Part shown: positions 53,284-61,790 of the stretch, piece by piece
Layout of the letters: each line of letters begins with the position of its first letter
Numbering within the stretch: the first letter of the stretch is position 1
DNA from: Parundibacterium terreum
GTDB lineage: Bacteria > Pseudomonadota > Gammaproteobacteria > Burkholderiales > Burkholderiaceae_D
Length of the DNA: 64,000 nt
Direction: 5' to 3'
Assembly: GCF_014636315.1 (NCBI RefSeq)
Contig: NZ_BMED01000001.1
Coordinates: 1,803,941 to 1,867,940, forward strand
The notes under the pieces: generated by a model
Seen by the model: the letters and a program-made list of their open reading frames with translations, nothing else
The model's database searches: none
What the model was told of the DNA's origin: nothing
Position numbers and translations under genes: made by a program

Positions 53284-53475
53284 ATGCGCACAAAACCGCT
53301 CTTACTGATTGCAGCCATCATCGCTGCCTCTAGCCTGTCTGGCTGTGTCGTCTACCCTGCACGCGGCGGCTATTATGGCGGCGGTGGCGGCGTCTATGTA
53401 GAACCACCGCCTGTCGTCGTCTCGCCCGGATACTACGGAGGCTGGGGCTACCGGGATCACTGGCGCAGGTGGTAA
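53284..53475 (+). CDS. Small Gly/Tyr/Pro-rich lipoprotein
   Basis: A 63-residue protein with a lipoprotein signal peptide; the lipobox is SLSGC with the modified cysteine C21. The mature part is low complexity: YPARGGYYGGGGGVYVEPPPVVVSPGYYGGWGYRD. Many betaproteobacteria have similar tiny Gly/Tyr-rich lipoproteins of unknown role. It starts after AACTGGAGAAAACC, where GGAG is a good ribosome binding site, and is followed 40 bases later by a strong terminator. Confidence 0.75.
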   Translation: MRTKPLLLIAAIIAASSLSGCVVYPARGGYYGGGGGVYVEPPPVVVSPGYYGGWGYRDHWRRW

Positions 53476-53510
53476 GCGCTGCAATAACCGTCAAAGTAAA
53501 AGAGATGAGA

Positions 53511-53538
53511 ATAGACGCGAACCTGCGTCTATTTTTTT
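53511..53538 (+). terminator. Rho-independent terminator of the small lipoprotein gene
   Basis: ATAGACGC (53511-53518) pairs with GCGTCTAT (53525-53532) around a 6-base loop, followed by six T. Confidence 0.85.
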
Positions 53539-53700
53539 GCTTGCTTGAAGGAAATGGAAATTTCTGCGAGCGGCTATGCTGACTTAGCCGGCACTTTGAT
53601 GTTCAACAGAAGTTTCTACAGATAGCATCACTATCCGTGATGCGATGAAAGCAGAGGGAGTGGCCGCAAGCCAGCGGCCTGGAAACCGAAAAACAGATGC

Positions 53701-53853
53701 CTATCTGGATCTATTCTTCCTGTCAGTCTCTATCAAATCCCAGCCAAGCTGACGCCGGATTTCCTTGATATCAGGCGGCGGACAATGCTCCTGCTGCCGG
53801 TGCCTCAAGTACTCTCTGACCTGTTCCTTGGTCGGATGCTGATTTTGCTCCAT
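53701..53853 (-). CDS. Small hypothetical protein, 50 aa
   Basis: A 50-codon frame on the minus strand, starting ATG at 53853 with GAGG at 53855-53858 as ribosome binding site, and ending TAG. The protein starts MEQNQHPTKEQVREYLRHRQ, continues with a PPPD turn and IKEIRRQLGWDLIE, and ends in Lys/Arg; it is hydrophilic, likely helical, with coding-type codon use. It has no recognisable family. A GCATCAC-TATCC-GTGATGC hairpin lies about 60 bases beyond its stop. Evidence is the start signal and composition. Confidence 0.55.
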   Translation of the reverse strand: MEQNQHPTKEQVREYLRHRQQEHCPPPDIKEIRRQLGWDLIETDRKNRSR

Positions 53854-53992
53854 TGCCTCACCTCACTGACTGTGTGTATGCTTGTAATGCAGTCTATAAG
53901 CAGTAAACGCGGTAGGGCTAGGTCTGTTGACCCACAGCAGGCATTTTTGAGCGTTAATCGCACAATTTTACAGTTTTGTTGTTTTTGCACAT

Positions 53993-54673
53993 ATGACAAT
54001 TGAAAATATGGCCATTACCTCCGCCACAAAACACTCTTCCACATTGCAGGCCGACTGGTATTTCGACTTCAATTCCCCGTATGCGTATTTGCAGCTGGAA
54101 CAGTTTGACTGCCTGCCGTCAAACCTGGAAATCCATCTACGTCCCATCGTATTCGGTGCCTTGCTTGGCCATTGGGAGCACAAGGGGCCGGCCGAGATAC
54201 CGGAAAAGCGCAAACATACCTATCGCTATTCCCAGTTTCGGGCGGAACAGCTGGGCATCCCTTTTAGAATGCCACCTGCCCACCCGTTCAATCCCATGCC
54301 CATGCTAAGGCTGGCAATAGCGATGAATTCCGAAAAAGCATTGATCCAGAAAATCTTTCGCTACATATGGCAAGCGGGTAACAGCATGACCACGGCAGAA
54401 GACTGGCAAAACTTGTGCGCTCACCTGGACATAAAGAATGCCGATGAGTTGATCAGCCAGGAAGAAGTGAAACTGCAATTACGTGCCAACACCGACCGCG
54501 CAATTGCACAAGGCGTATTCGGCATTCCTACTTTTGTGGTGGACGGGCAATTATTCTGGGGAGAAGATGCAACTGCGATGCTTCTGCATCATCTTGCGCA
54601 TCCAAACTGGCTGGAATCGCAAGAGGTGCAGCGCATCAGCAATTTGCCGGTGGGCATAGTAAGGAAAATCTAA
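53993..54673 (+). CDS. DsbA-fold 2-hydroxychromene-2-carboxylate isomerase-like protein
   Basis: A 226-residue cytosolic protein of the DsbA/kappa-GST superfamily, closest to the 2-hydroxychromene-2-carboxylate isomerase group: WYFDFNSPYAYLQLEQF at the start, LRPIVFGALLGHWEHKGPAEIPEKRKHTYR and AIAQGVFGIPTFVVDGQLFWGEDA at the end. No Cys pair is present at the DsbA position; Ser in F-x-S-P-Y-A-Y-L is the usual glutathione-contact position. Naphthalene-type degradation genes are absent, so the substrate is unknown. The start at 53993 may be at 54008 instead. Confidence 0.87.
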   Translation: MTIENMAITSATKHSSTLQADWYFDFNSPYAYLQLEQFDCLPSNLEIHLRPIVFGALLGHWEHKGPAEIPEKRKHTYRYSQFRAEQLGIPFRMPPAHPFNPMPMLRLAIAMNSEKALIQKIFRYIWQAGNSMTTAEDWQNLCAHLDIKNADELISQEEVKLQLRANTDRAIAQGVFGIPTFVVDGQLFWGEDATAMLLHHLAHPNWLESQEVQRISNLPVGIVRKI

Positions 54674-54749
54674 GCGCAGCTTGCCGCCCTTGATACTCTT
54701 GCCGCTATTGCGTCTCAATAAAACCTGGCGGCGGCATTGACTCTAGTTC

Positions 54750-55040
54750 TTAACGCTGTACTTCCACGCCCTTCCAAAAAGCGACGTAATCGGCAATCTC
54801 TTTCGCTGCATCCTTGGGGGCATGATAAGTCCAGGCCGCATCTTGATTCAGCTTGCCATCGACCACAAGGTCATAATAATTGGCCACACCCTTCCATGCG
54901 CAGATCGTCTTTTTTTCGCTGGCTTGCAGATAGTCCTTGTTAACCGATCCAGGGGGAAAATAGATATTTCCTTCTATAAGCTTGATCTGGTCTTTCTTGG
55001 CATCGGCGATGACTACGCCGTTCCATATTGCTGTTGGCAT
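54750..55040 (-). CDS. DUF427-family protein
   Basis: A 96-residue small beta-rich protein with the DUF427 pattern: MPTAIWNGVVIADAKKDQIKLIEGNIYFPPGSVNKDYL, then the characteristic S-x-K-x-T-x-C-x-W-K-G and A-A-W-Y-Y-P-like end (here AAWTYHAPK...DYVAFWKGVEV). AGGAG seven bases before the ATG supports the start. The family folds as a compact beta-tent and has no settled function. Convergent with the isomerase-like gene. Confidence 0.87.
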   Translation of the reverse strand: MPTAIWNGVVIADAKKDQIKLIEGNIYFPPGSVNKDYLQASEKKTICAWKGVANYYDLVVDGKLNQDAAWTYHAPKDAAKEIADYVAFWKGVEVQR

Positions 55041-55140
55041 CGTAACTCCTGAGATGATTGGTTCCAGACCCGTAGTTTAGGTCTTTTCTCGCTTCACTGC
55101 ATGGCAGGAACAATTCCCGGCAATGCCGGATTCGGCGAAT

Positions 55141-55167
55141 AAAAAGGGCCGGCAACAGTGCCGGCCC
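55141..55167 (-). terminator. Rho-independent terminator of the FliL-like gene
   Basis: GGGCCGGCA-ACAG-TGCCGGCCC (55146-55167). On the minus strand it is followed by a run of five U and lies 54 bases beyond the gene's stop. Confidence 0.88.
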
Positions 55168-55220
55168 GGAAAATTTTCAAAGCATGCGAGAGCTCATTTG
55201 GCTCGCATGAATGTCTTGCG

Positions 55221-55907
55221 TCAGTCCCGGCTTTGCATCATCAGTTCGGTCAACAATACAGCTTGCACTTTATTGACCTTCATCTGGCTGTTGATCTCTT
55301 TCTTGAGTTCATCCTGCATAGCCTTGAAGCCATCCGGAGTACGCAAATCCAATGGATTGACTCGGGATACGACGATCTGAAAAATTTCCTGGATAACCTT
55401 CTTATTGGTTTCCAGCCACTCCTGGTCTTCGGCATCGACTTGTATCGTGACCTGCAGCCTTGCCACTTGGCCGTCGACATTAATGACTGCGGGCGGCAAA
55501 GCTGAGTATGTGAGCGCCGCCTCGTTGGTAGGCTCCCTCTGCACATAAGAATAGATGCCGCCAGCGAACAACAGCATCCCCACCAAGGCCAGGCTCGCTG
55601 CATACTGCGCAAAATTATCCTTGCGGCGCAAATTTGAGACCGCCGGTTTGCGCGCCTGGCTGCGGCCGAAAGCATCCTGGGTTTCTTCAGGCGGTGGAGA
55701 TGTGACGAACTGTCTGCGGGGACGCTTGCGCGTAGTTTCAGCGGCATTGGCCTCTGCTGCGGCGGCCAATGAGGCCGTGGCTGAAGGCACAGAGCCTGCG
55801 CTATCGAAGGAGTCTGCCGCGCTCTGGGCAAAATCCTTGCCATCCAGGCCCACGCCTTCAAACTCTAATTGTGAACTAAGCGGAGCTGCAGTATTTTGCT
55901 TAGGCAT
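55221..55907 (-). CDS. FliL-like membrane protein
   Basis: A 228-residue protein with an unusually long cytoplasmic tail (about 1-100, rich in Ala, Ser and basic residues), one membrane helix (101-121) and a periplasmic domain of FliL type: VNVDGQ-type strand, RLQVTIQVDAEDQEWLETNKKVIQEIFQIVVSRVNPLDLRTPDGFKAMQDELKKEINSQMKVNKVQAVLLTELMMQ. The L-R-T-P-D-G segment and the closing T-E-L-M-M-Q match FliL, which supports flagellar stators. No other flagellar gene is in the window. It is divergent from a 617-residue low-complexity protein. Either a paralogue of FliL or a stray flagellar accessory; certain as a family, not in role. Confidence 0.75.
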   Translation of the reverse strand: MPKQNTAAPLSSQLEFEGVGLDGKDFAQSAADSFDSAGSVPSATASLAAAAEANAAETTRKRPRRQFVTSPPPEETQDAFGRSQARKPAVSNLRRKDNFAQYAASLALVGMLLFAGGIYSYVQREPTNEAALTYSALPPAVINVDGQVARLQVTIQVDAEDQEWLETNKKVIQEIFQIVVSRVNPLDLRTPDGFKAMQDELKKEINSQMKVNKVQAVLLTELMMQSRD

Positions 55908-56270
55908 ATGAGTGACCGTCTCTAATGACTACAATGACAATAAAAAGCGAGTACAGCGTCAGAAACAGCGAAGCAATTCGCGTCAGACACTACAAGAATG
56001 GTGATTTTTACTACAGACAGCTTGCCGATTTCTATCGTCAGCTCTTGTATCCAGGAAATTCGGATGCTTTGCCTACAATTATGGCACCATAAAATGCCGC
56101 ATGGCAACATTTTTCGGAAATATCCCGTTAAATTTACTAGGATGTACAAGAAGGCTAAGCATTTCGGCAAATCTGCCGTAGCTAGTCTTAGGGGTGCGCT
56201 GGCTACATGGCTGCTTGATATATGTTAAGCATCGTACATACCCTGCAAAAATTTACAGACAGGATGCATC
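55908..56270. other. Divergent intergenic region between FliL-like gene and the Ala/Thr-rich gene
   Basis: About 360 bases, lower in GC than neighbours, which should contain two divergent promoters. A GCCGATTT (about 56022-56029) recalls half of a sigma-28 -10 but has no matching -35 at the right distance. Nothing else is recognised. Confidence 0.45.
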
Positions 56271-58124
56271 ATGGATACATCTCTCACTCCGCTGCTCCCC
56301 GTGCAGCACTCAGCTAATCTGTCTCCAGTGGAAAGTATTGCTGCGGGCAGCCTTTCTACTGTTCAAACTTTTGCTGTATCGACCGCCGATACGGTAACTG
56401 CAAACGATGACGTCGTGGAACTTTCCGGTGCCGCAAGACTACTGTCTGCCGCGTCGTCTGCCCAAAGTGCCGCGAGCGCCACCGGTAGCCAGAACAACTT
56501 TGGCGGAGTGCTGAATGCGGCATTGAATTTTGTCTCCGCCTTCAATAATCTGAACGACAGCCTTGGCGCCAACAGCCTCAGCCAGTTGAACTCGCCAACA
56601 GACATCGCCTCGACCGACATATTTGGCGGCATATTCAATAATTCGCCGGGATTGAACGGCACTGATCTGTTGTTGCAGGCCCTGATAGATACGCCGGTCA
56701 ACACAAGCACCGGTCCGTCCGGGCAGGAGAGTAAACCCACCAGCCTGCTGACAGGCTTGAGCAATATCGGCATTACCGTGCAGACTTCACCGTTGACCGG
56801 AACTTTTGCACTGACTATCAATGCGCAGACGCTGGAAAGCGCCTTCAATAGCGACCCCTCAGGCACAAGCGGCATTCTGAACCAGGCAACCGCATCCTTC
56901 GCGCCAATTGCCGCGAACCTGCTTACTCAAAGCAATGATCTGTTTCTGACAGAGCAGAGTCTGGCGACGCCAACGCTGTTGCCTAATATATTTTCCGACC
57001 AGCTGGATCTGCCGCAAGCGACTAGCAACCCTGCCGCATCAAACATAGTGGCGGAAGCAAATAGCGAATTGCAAAGGACATTGGCCAATGAGGCGCTGGG
57101 CGACGCAATCAGTACGACGCAGGCTACAAATGCTGCAAACAATAGCATCGCAGATATTGCTCCGATAACGACGACAGCCACGGCTCCGGTTGCCGCGACA
57201 TCTGACTCAGCAAACACCGCAGCGACAGCCAGTGCGCTAAGTCCGAACGCAAGCAGCCCCGCCACAACAAGCACGGCAAATACCGCAAATACCGCAACCG
57301 CAGTAGCCAACCCCGAAGCCGAACAGGAAAATACCGCAGCAAGCACTGGCGCCGCCACAACTGCAACTACCGATCAGATACAAGCGCAAAATCAGGCTAA
57401 GATCCAAACCCTGCAGGACATACAAGACCAGCAAAGAACCCAGGCAGCCCAAAATGCACTTGAGGTACAGAACACACAAGACACACTTCGCACCCAGGCG
57501 GACCAGGTCGCGCAAAGCAACCGGGCTAACCTGGATCTTCAAAATGCCCGTCTAATCCAGAACACACAGGATGCCCAGGCCAGCCAGAGTACGCTAGCCC
57601 AGCAAGAAACGCAGACGGCAGCGGCGATTAGTGAAGCGGACGAGCAAACGAATAACGTATCGTCTGCAGCAAACGCAGGCGCGACCAATGTTGTACCAGC
57701 CAATGCCGCACCCGTGAGCACTACCCCTGTCGAAGTTACTGCTGATACGGCTCTCCGCACCGACCTCGACTTGAATCCGGCCAATGCATCCACGCTTGCC
57801 GCGACAAATACCGCGACGGCGGCAACTGATGCAACGAGCACGGCAACAGCAACTGTAACACCGGCGATCACCGATATCGTTCCTACGATTGATCCCGCAT
57901 TCGCCGCAGCCATCGCGGCATACAACCTGAGAACCCCTGCCAATATGATTATGGATACCAGGGGAGCCAGGGATCTTGGCAATATCGTCGTCGATGCAGT
58001 CAACAGCGTGGAATCGGCTTCCGCGATCCCACCTGTAACGCTGGACGTGCATGATCAAGTCGCCGCTGCGCAGAGAAATGAGCTACTTAGAAATGCTGTG
58101 CCTCGCCCTCCGTCCAGGAGTTGA
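56271..58124 (+). CDS. Large Ala/Thr/Asn/Gln-rich protein with a FliD-like stretch
   Basis: A 617-residue protein without a signal peptide. Residues about 165-235 (GITVQTSPLTGTFALTINAQTLESAFNSDPSGTSGILNQATASFAPIAANLLTQ) recall the C-terminal part of flagellar caps (FliD); residues about 290-365 are Ala/Thr low complexity; about 368-449 is a Gln-rich heptad-like coiled-coil region; the end holds NIVVDAVNSVE. Base and residue use differ sharply from neighbours. It faces away from the FliL-like gene, an arrangement that suggests a shared flagellar or surface-structure function, but the protein is not a recognised FliK or FliD. The start at 56271 follows a weak AGGATGC. Confidence 0.5.
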   Translation: MDTSLTPLLPVQHSANLSPVESIAAGSLSTVQTFAVSTADTVTANDDVVELSGAARLLSAASSAQSAASATGSQNNFGGVLNAALNFVSAFNNLNDSLGANSLSQLNSPTDIASTDIFGGIFNNSPGLNGTDLLLQALIDTPVNTSTGPSGQESKPTSLLTGLSNIGITVQTSPLTGTFALTINAQTLESAFNSDPSGTSGILNQATASFAPIAANLLTQSNDLFLTEQSLATPTLLPNIFSDQLDLPQATSNPAASNIVAEANSELQRTLANEALGDAISTTQATNAANNSIADIAPITTTATAPVAATSDSANTAATASALSPNASSPATTSTANTANTATAVANPEAEQENTAASTGAATTATTDQIQAQNQAKIQTLQDIQDQQRTQAAQNALEVQNTQDTLRTQADQVAQSNRANLDLQNARLIQNTQDAQASQSTLAQQETQTAAAISEADEQTNNVSSAANAGATNVVPANAAPVSTTPVEVTADTALRTDLDLNPANASTLAATNTATAATDATSTATATVTPAITDIVPTIDPAFAAAIAAYNLRTPANMIMDTRGARDLGNIVVDAVNSVESASAIPPVTLDVHDQVAAAQRNELLRNAVPRPPSRS

Positions 58125-58164
58125 TGCACGCCATTGAACGAGCTATCCGGCTATCTGGCAAGCC

Positions 58165-58929
58165 TCATTGCTGGGCATATTTTCCCAGCATGCGTGAAAA
58201 AGTGCCGTCGGCAACCAGGCTGGCATAGGCCGCCTGCAGGCGCTTGATGACTTCTGGTGGCGTTTTTTTGCTGGCCGCCACAAACATGTCGGCCGTCAGA
58301 TTGATCGGCAGCGCCGCCTCGAACAGGCCGCAATTAAGACCCGTCGCGTTGCACGCTCCCTCGAATGCAAACGGTGACAAAGGCGTCAGGTCGATGCGGC
58401 CGATCTGCAGCAAGCGTAGCGCCTCTTTGTTGTCGCTGACATCAATCAAGCCACTCCCGGTATCCGCCTGAAAACCGTTATCCGACAAAAAATTGGCACG
58501 CACATCCTTGCGCACTGCACCTATGCGATAGGCGCGGGCATCCTCCAGCTTCTTTAGCTGTATGTCCTCGCGGCTCCTTTTTTTATAAAAGTAAGTCTTA
58601 TAGACAGCGAGTCGGCCTATCCAGTAAAAGGAATTTTCACGTTCAGCGGTTCGCGCTACCGGATATATCAGCAATGCAGACTGGCTATCCGTCAGTTGCA
58701 GCGCGGCCTTCCAGTTCATCAATCGTATGTCCGGCACCAAGCCTGCCCTGGCTGCGAGCAAGCGTATGAATTCAGTGGAAGTGCCGGTGACTTGCCCATC
58801 CTTCAACACGCTATGCGGCGGGGCATCTTCGGCCAGTACGATAATATGATTGTCTTCAGCAGCATCAACCTTGCCATAAATCAACAAAGCAAACGCCGCA
58901 GTAAGCATCAATGTCTTGATATCCGGCAC
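58165..58929 (-). CDS. Family-3 solute-binding-like periplasmic protein (copy 2)
   Basis: A 254-residue protein with a signal peptide (about 1-23) and a family-3 solute-binding fold: HIIVLAEDAPPHSVLKDGQVTGTSTEFIRLLAARAGLVPDIRLMNW, and AAYASLVADGTFSRMLGKY at the end. As with copy 1, no permease or ATPase is adjacent. The two share only the fold, not close sequence identity, so they are not a recent duplication. A TAGAACTCA/TGAGTTCTA palindrome lies 31-63 bases upstream. Confidence 0.78.
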   Translation of the reverse strand: MPDIKTLMLTAAFALLIYGKVDAAEDNHIIVLAEDAPPHSVLKDGQVTGTSTEFIRLLAARAGLVPDIRLMNWKAALQLTDSQSALLIYPVARTAERENSFYWIGRLAVYKTYFYKKRSREDIQLKKLEDARAYRIGAVRKDVRANFLSDNGFQADTGSGLIDVSDNKEALRLLQIGRIDLTPLSPFAFEGACNATGLNCGLFEAALPINLTADMFVAASKKTPPEVIKRLQAAYASLVADGTFSRMLGKYAQQ

Positions 58930-58959
58930 GCTACCCTCCGCATCTGTATCAACAACATT

Positions 58960-58992
58960 TAGAACTCACCCCTATTGAGAAAATGAGTTCTA
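58960..58992. repeat. Short palindrome with TAGAACTCA/TGAGTTCTA arms
   Basis: Perfect 9-bp arms (58960-58968 and 58984-58992) around CCCCTATTGAGAAAA. The arms equal the terminal motif of the 284-bp element at 11998-12281 and closely match 52945-52968. Confidence 0.55.
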
Positions 58993-59105
58993 TTTATAGT
59001 TTTATTGCTGATTGATTGTACAGATACGTGCGAACTTTGCCTATCGAGGAAATTGATCTGCTACAAACGATGGTGTCCTCAAACTCTGCGAGACGTAACA
59101 GGGAA

Positions 59106-60464
59106 TCAAGCTTGTTCGACGATGCGGCTGTGCTCACGCATCAGCATCAGCTCTTCCGCCGCCGTAGGATGCACTGCGATGGTACGGTCAAAGTCGGCCT
59201 TGGTCGCTCCCATGCCGTAAGCAACCGCCAGCGACTGTATGATCTCAGGCGCATCCTCGCCCAGCATATGGATGCCGGCAATCTTGTCGCTGCCGTCCCA
59301 GACCACCAGCTTCATATAAGTCCTGTTGCTGAGTCCGGCAAACGCCGTCTTCATGGGACGGAAATCCGCTTCGTAAATACGCAGCCTGCCCTGCTTTGCA
59401 GCCTCTTGCTCCGTCAGGCCTACAGTTCCCAGCGGCGGGTTGGTGAACATCGCCGTTGCCGCCGATGCATGGTCCACCGTACGCTGCATGCCATGGTACA
59501 GGTTGTCGGCCACTGCGCGGCCTTCGGCAATGGCAACCGGCGTCAGGTTCTTGCGATTGGTCACATCGCCAATCGCGAAGATGCCTTTTACCGAAGTTTC
59601 GCTAAACTCATTGACGGTAATCGCACCGTTATCCTGCAGGTAAATGCCGATATCTTCCAGCCCCATGCCGCCGGTGTTCGCTGTGCGCCCCGATGCATTC
59701 AGCACCGCATCAAAATGATGTGTGGCATCTTCGGTCACAATGCTGGCTTTGCCTGAGGTCACGTCAACACTTTGTATACGACTGCCGGACTCGACGTGGA
59801 TGCCCTGCAACTTCAGATTGATCTTGAGACGTTCGCGCAGTGAGTGATCGAAGCCGCGCATGGGCAATTCATCCCTGAAAAACAAGGATACTTCACTGCC
59901 CAAGCCCGCCATGATGCTGGCAAATTCCAGCCCTATATAGCCAGCGCCGATCACACCCAGGCGCTTGGGTAATACGCGCAGGTTCAACAGGTCGGTCGAG
60001 GTCATCGCCTTCTCCAGGCCGGGAAAGGCACTGCAGCTGGGCCTGCCGCCAGTGGCGAGCAGGATATGCTTTGCCTGCAGCACCCGCTCACCAACCTGCA
60101 CGCTGGTAGTAGACAGCAAACTGGCCTGCCCGGCAAGTACGCTGACCTTGGCAGTGGACAGCATGCCGTGATAAATGCCTTCCAGGCGATCAATCTCAGC
60201 AGACTTGTGTTCCTGCCATGCAGCCATATCGAATGCTGCACCTTGCAAGGACCAGCCATAGGCAGCTGCATCGCGCAACTCGTTACTGAAGCGGCTCGCA
60301 TACATCATCAATTTTTTCGGCACGCAACCGCGTATCACGCAAGTGCCGCCGAGACGGTCTCGCTCTATCAGGGCCACGCTGGCGCCATGCGCCGCTGCAC
60401 GGCGCGCCGCAGCAACACCACCCGAACCGCCACCAATTACAACCAGGTCAAAAATATCCGGCAT
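59106..60464 (-). CDS. gor: Glutathione-disulfide reductase
   Basis: Reduces oxidised glutathione with NADPH via FAD. The 452-residue protein has the dinucleotide fold GGGSGG (11-16), the redox pair C42-C47 in TCVIRGCVPKK, a second nucleotide fold at VIGAGYIGLEFASIMAGLG, and the C-terminal catalytic histidine in AVHPTAAEE. The CVIRGC sequence is typical of bacterial Gor. GAGGATGT before ATG 60464 fixes the start. It is the third gene of the thioredoxin-ccdA-gor operon, 21 bases after ccdA, so cytosolic thiol supply and periplasmic reductant export are jointly encoded. Confidence 0.94.
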   Translation of the reverse strand: MPDIFDLVVIGGGSGGVAAARRAAAHGASVALIERDRLGGTCVIRGCVPKKLMMYASRFSNELRDAAAYGWSLQGAAFDMAAWQEHKSAEIDRLEGIYHGMLSTAKVSVLAGQASLLSTTSVQVGERVLQAKHILLATGGRPSCSAFPGLEKAMTSTDLLNLRVLPKRLGVIGAGYIGLEFASIMAGLGSEVSLFFRDELPMRGFDHSLRERLKINLKLQGIHVESGSRIQSVDVTSGKASIVTEDATHHFDAVLNASGRTANTGGMGLEDIGIYLQDNGAITVNEFSETSVKGIFAIGDVTNRKNLTPVAIAEGRAVADNLYHGMQRTVDHASAATAMFTNPPLGTVGLTEQEAAKQGRLRIYEADFRPMKTAFAGLSNRTYMKLVVWDGSDKIAGIHMLGEDAPEIIQSLAVAYGMGATKADFDRTIAVHPTAAEELMLMREHSRIVEQA

Positions 60465-60485
60465 ACATCCTCTATTGATTTCCAC

Positions 60486-61214
60486 CTACAGCGAAGTAGT
60501 CAGTTGCACCAGCCACATCGGCGATGCATCCACCAGTACTGCCTCGACGCGCTTGTCCAAACCGCTCAGCACCAGTACTGCGATCACGAGCATAACACCG
60601 CCCAGTGCTTGCTTGCCCAGCGTACCCGCGTTGAACAACTTTTGCTTCAGCTTCAGCATATGCTGGCGCGACAGGCTACCCAGCAATATCAAGGGAATGC
60701 CTGCGCCTATACCGAAAACCATCATCAGCAAGGCTACCTGCAACAACTCCTGCCCCTGGCTGGCCAGCGTAATCGCTGCACCCAGCGTAGGCCCGACACA
60801 GGGACTCCAAACTACGCCCAAAGCCAGGCCCAGCAACAACTGCCCGCCCAGGCCATCCAGCGTGATCTTTTGCAGCAGGCTGTTCCCGGCACCACTGACG
60901 CCGGATGCCATCGCCGCAAATTTTTCTTGCAAACGGGAAGACAACAGAACGAGTGCAAATAGAATCAGCATCACCGCAGCGATATTCCTGAACAGGCTCT
61001 CATCCAGCCCCAGCGATGCGCCTATGCCCGCAATGAATACGCCCTCTATCGTGAATGCGGTCGTCAATCCCAGCGCCAGCGCATAGGGTCCCAGCCGGTG
61101 CACAGAAACCGCGGTTCCCAGCAATATGGGTATCAGCGGCAGCACACAGGGCGACAAGGTGGACAGCACACCGGCACCCAACGCAAAGCCGTAAGACGCC
61201 AAACCAAAAGCCAT
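60486..61214 (-). CDS. ccdA: CcdA-type thiol-disulfide transmembrane transporter
   Basis: A 242-residue, six-helix membrane protein with the CcdA/DsbD core: the two redox cysteines C23 (LSTLSPCVLPLIP) and C139 (VVWSPCVGPTLG). It carries reducing equivalents from cytosolic thioredoxin to a periplasmic partner; the partner is likely the exported thioredoxin-like protein encoded one base before it. The stop of that gene and this ATG are one base apart. Short relative to DsbD, as typical for CcdA. Inner membrane. Confidence 0.92.
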   Translation of the reverse strand: MAFGLASYGFALGAGVLSTLSPCVLPLIPILLGTAVSVHRLGPYALALGLTTAFTIEGVFIAGIGASLGLDESLFRNIAAVMLILFALVLLSSRLQEKFAAMASGVSGAGNSLLQKITLDGLGGQLLLGLALGVVWSPCVGPTLGAAITLASQGQELLQVALLMMVFGIGAGIPLILLGSLSRQHMLKLKQKLFNAGTLGKQALGGVMLVIAVLVLSGLDKRVEAVLVDASPMWLVQLTTSL

Positions 61215-61215
61215 G

Positions 61216-61608
61216 TCAAAGCGCCTTCTTCAGCAACGCCGCTAGAGAATCCTTGTTGGTATCGCCGGTGGAACGTGCAACTTCCTTGCCATCCTTGAAG
61301 ATGATCAGCGTACTTTGCTTGCTGACATGAAAACTACGCAGCACATCTTTTTGCGTATCAAAGTCCACGCTCAATGCCGTAATAGCTTTCAATGATGGCG
61401 TTTGCAGCAAATCCAGCAATAGTGGATCTTGTGCGCGGCAAGTCGGGCACCAGTCGGCGTGCACCATTACCAGGGTCGGTTTACCGGCCTTTTGCAGACT
61501 GTCGAATTCAACCTGCGTATAAGTCTGGCCGGCGATGGACATTGCAAACACACTGCCGGACAGTGCAACAGCGACAAACAGGAACAATTTGCGGAATAGA
61601 GAAAACAT
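61216..61608 (-). CDS. Exported thioredoxin-like protein
   Basis: A 130-residue thioredoxin-fold protein with an N-terminal signal/anchor (about 1-22). The active site is C54-P-T-C57 in VMVHADWCPTCRAQDPLL. The rest follows the fold to the end: SVDFDTQKDVLRSFHVSKQSTLIIFKDGKEVARSTG. It most likely receives electrons from CcdA and reduces periplasmic disulfides, for cytochrome c maturation or protection. The ATG at 61608 has AAAGG upstream. First gene of the thiol operon. Confidence 0.9.
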   Translation of the reverse strand: MFSLFRKLFLFVAVALSGSVFAMSIAGQTYTQVEFDSLQKAGKPTLVMVHADWCPTCRAQDPLLLDLLQTPSLKAITALSVDFDTQKDVLRSFHVSKQSTLIIFKDGKEVARSTGDTNKDSLAALLKKAL

Positions 61609-61790
61609 GTCATACCTTTCAAGGATCATTCGGACTAGCATGTAGTCGGGCGTTTTTGACTTTCCTTACACCGCCCCATGCTTTCCAGCGCCGCCGCATA
61701 GTGTACGCCTTCGGCGGCATCCATGCTTTGCGCCCTACGCCAGGCCGGTGTATGCATTCTGGGCTACACTATTCATTCTTACCTTTCTAT

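Noticed and set aside
53033-53308. 91-codon frame before the small lipoprotein
   Set aside because: It overlaps the lipoprotein start in another frame, has no ribosome binding site and no family resemblance.
56000-56040. Possible sigma-28 promoter near the FliL-like gene
   Set aside because: Only a GCCGATTT half is present; no TAAA-type -35 at the right spacing.
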